NCBI GenBank assembly: GCA_050742535.1
Contig: JBOGIQ010000373.1
Location: 1 to 5,681, forward strand
From: Gp6-AA40 sp050742535
GTDB taxonomy: Bacteria; Acidobacteriota; Vicinamibacteria; Vicinamibacterales; UBA2999
Length of the DNA: 5,681 bases
Reading direction: 5' to 3'
Every line of letters starts with the position of its first letter. The stretch's first letter is position 1. Below the pieces are notes generated by a model. That model was not told the origin of the DNA, ran no database searches, and saw nothing but the letters and a program-made list of their open reading frames with translations. The translations under genes were made by a program, and so were the position numbers. Shown in pieces: positions 4,719 to 5,681 of the stretch.

Positions 4719-5571
4719 CGCCGACGCGACCGCCTGGGTCATCGAGCCGCGGCAGCACGGCTCGTTCGCGCGCCTGCGCGAGCTGTGGGCGTACCGGTAC
4801 CTGTGGTGGTATTTCGCGTCGAACACGGTCTCGTCGCTGTATCGCCGGAGCGCGCTCGGGTGGCTGTGGCTGCTGATGCGCGTCGTGGGGCCGATCGGAA
4901 TCTACGCGCTGGTCTTCGGCGACATGCTCAACCAGAAAGAGAAGGTTCAGCACGTTCCGTACTTCCTCTTTTTCGTCTGCGGCATGGGAGCGTGGCTGGT
5001 CTTCGAGCAGTCGCTGCAGTTCATCACGCGGAGCGTGGAGCAGAACCGCCGGCTCGTCTCCCGCGTGTACTTTCCGCGCCTCATTCTTCCGGTGGCTGCG
5101 GTTGCTCCGGGCCTCGTCTACCTGGCGATCCTCGTCGTGATGATGGTCGCGACCGTCGTGCTGTTTCACCAGCGCGACGGCGTCTGGTACGTCTCGCCGC
5201 ATCCCCGCCTGCTCGTCTCCGTCGCGGCAATCGCCGTGAGCCTGTTGTTCGCGATTGCCATCGGTTTGTGGACGTCGGTGTTGCAGGCGCGCTACCGCGA
5301 CGTGCGCTACGCCCTGCGTTATGTGATGCCGTTCTGGTTCCTGCTGACGCCCGTGATCTACCCGTTGTCGCAGCTCGAAGCCAAGTACCGCTGGTTCGTG
5401 ACCCTCAACCCGATGGCGCCGATTGTCGAAGCCTTCAAGTGGGGAACCTTCGGCGACGGCCCTTTCCCGGCGATGCCCGCCGCACTGTCGCTCGCGCTGG
5501 TGACCGCGACCCTGGTGACCGGAATGTGGTTCTTCAGTCGTGAAGAGGCCGCATCGGTCGATAAGCTGTGA
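4711..5571 (+). CDS. wzm: Wzm: permease subunit of an O-antigen/polysaccharide ABC exporter (ABC-2 type)
   Basis: This 286-aa protein has the usual length and about six predicted membrane segments, near residues 50-70, 84-104, 124-152, 168-190, 203-219 and 255-275. Before the first segment, 'RELWAYRYLWWYFASNTVSS' (23-42) is the amphipathic, aromatic-rich interface helix typical of ABC-2 exporters. 'SRVYFPRLILPV' (117-128) and 'QARYRDVRYALRYVMPFWFLLTPVIYP' (192-218, with the RDVR and TPVIYP signatures), then 'LNPMAPIVEAFKWG' (232-245), are characteristic of the Wzm/TagG family. Dimers form the inner-membrane channel for lipid-linked polysaccharide, powered by Wzt. The start is GTG 4711, which lies inside the last codons of wzt (8-bp overlap), so translational coupling is likely. 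GGAG at 4694-4697 is a possible distant Shine-Dalgarno sequence. The TGA stop is also the first bases of a heptamer array. Confidence 0.92.
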   Translation: MSSADATAWVIEPRQHGSFARLRELWAYRYLWWYFASNTVSSLYRRSALGWLWLLMRVVGPIGIYALVFGDMLNQKEKVQHVPYFLFFVCGMGAWLVFEQSLQFITRSVEQNRRLVSRVYFPRLILPVAAVAPGLVYLAILVVMMVATVVLFHQRDGVWYVSPHPRLLVSVAAIAVSLLFAIAIGLWTSVLQARYRDVRYALRYVMPFWFLLTPVIYPLSQLEAKYRWFVTLNPMAPIVEAFKWGTFGDGPFPAMPAALSLALVTATLVTGMWFFSREEAASVDKL

Positions 5572-5631
5572 GTCGTCAGTTGTCAGGTGTCAGTCGTCAG
5601 TTCTGAGTTGTTAGTTCTGAGTTGTTAGTCT
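5569..5631 (-). repeat. Degenerate heptanucleotide array, reverse complement of the array at 2079
   Basis: Starting at the wzm stop codon, nine consecutive 7-base units run without a gap: TGAGTCG, TCAGTTG, TCAGGTG, TCAGTCG, TCAGTTC, TGAGTTG, TTAGTTC, TGAGTTG, TTAGTCT. The core unit TCAGTTG is, on the minus strand, CAACTGA, a rotation of the TGACAAC unit of the first array. Within it a 14-base block TTCTGAGTTGTTAG is exactly duplicated (5601-5614 and 5615-5628), indicating a recent slippage or duplication of two units. No hairpin with T-run terminator is seen after wzm. Confidence 0.88.
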
Positions 5632-5656
5632 TGCTTCGCAGTTCAGACGCGCGGCG

Positions 5657-5681
5657 GTGTCGGTTCCATTGAACATCGCGG
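5657..5681 (+). CDS. Possible start of a further gene (cut by window end)
   Basis: From GTG 5657 the frame reads M-S-V-P-L-N-I-A and is open to the end of the window. Such a start, with a hydrophobic strand after a few residues, would suit a nucleotide- or sugar-binding protein such as a glycosyltransferase following wzm. Only eight residues are visible and no Shine-Dalgarno sequence is clear, so this is a weak suggestion. The true start may lie further on. Confidence 0.22.

Noticed and set aside
3432..4826. A 464-aa minus-strand open frame antisense to wzt
   Set aside because: It is rich in His, Arg, Asp and Ala with no recognisable motif, and lies opposite a gene with complete ABC ATPase motifs. 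It is a shadow frame of high-GC DNA.
1..5681. tRNA, rRNA or riboswitch
   Set aside because: I saw no cloverleaf, conserved rRNA segment or known riboswitch core by eye on either strand. This is not a covariance search.

Overview
The window is GC-rich DNA with strong G/C preference at third codon positions. It looks like part of a cell-surface polysaccharide (O-antigen-type) locus of a Gram-negative bacterium. The two best-recognised genes are the ATPase (Wzt) and permease (Wzm) of an ABC exporter for undecaprenyl-linked polysaccharide. The other genes fit the same theme: a glycosyltransferase, the tail of a probable membrane glycosyltransferase, a SAM-methyltransferase-like protein, and two small unrecognised helical proteins. 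The intergenic DNA style (heptanucleotide arrays, GTAG-headed short palindromes) reminds me of Acidobacteriota such as Vicinamibacterales. That lineage is recollection, not something the sequence proves.

Layout. Positions 1-318 (+) hold the 3' end of a gene entering from the left. It converges on, and overlaps by 14 bp, a minus-strand pair: a 131-aa coiled-coil protein (1300-1695) followed by a family-2-like glycosyltransferase (305-1303), joined by a GTGA stop/start overlap. A 37-bp divergent gap (1696-1732) separates this pair from a plus-strand series: a 120-aa unknown protein (1733-2095), a heptamer array (2079-2113) and a methyltransferase-like protein (2116-3063). A 389-bp gene-free gap (3064-3452) holds an inverted pair of REP-like palindromes. 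It is followed by wzt (3453-4718) and wzm (4711-5571), which overlap by 8 bp. A second, degenerate heptamer array in the opposite orientation starts at the wzm stop (5569-5631). The last 25 bases may begin another gene.

How the genes may work together (inference). Glycosyltransferases build a glycan on a lipid carrier at the inner face of the membrane, and Wzm/Wzt export it. Wzt has a long C-terminal domain of the type that, in studied systems, recognises a modified non-reducing end of the chain. A methyltransferase-like protein with a helical N-terminal segment lies just upstream, and a separate coiled-coil protein is coupled to a glycosyltransferase. This invites comparison with methyl-capping, coiled-coil-ruler chain-length control (WbdD in E. 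coli O9a), but the sequence alone does not establish it. The most distinctive non-coding signals are the REP-like pair before wzt and the two opposed heptamer arrays, each of which supplies the stop codon of the gene before it.
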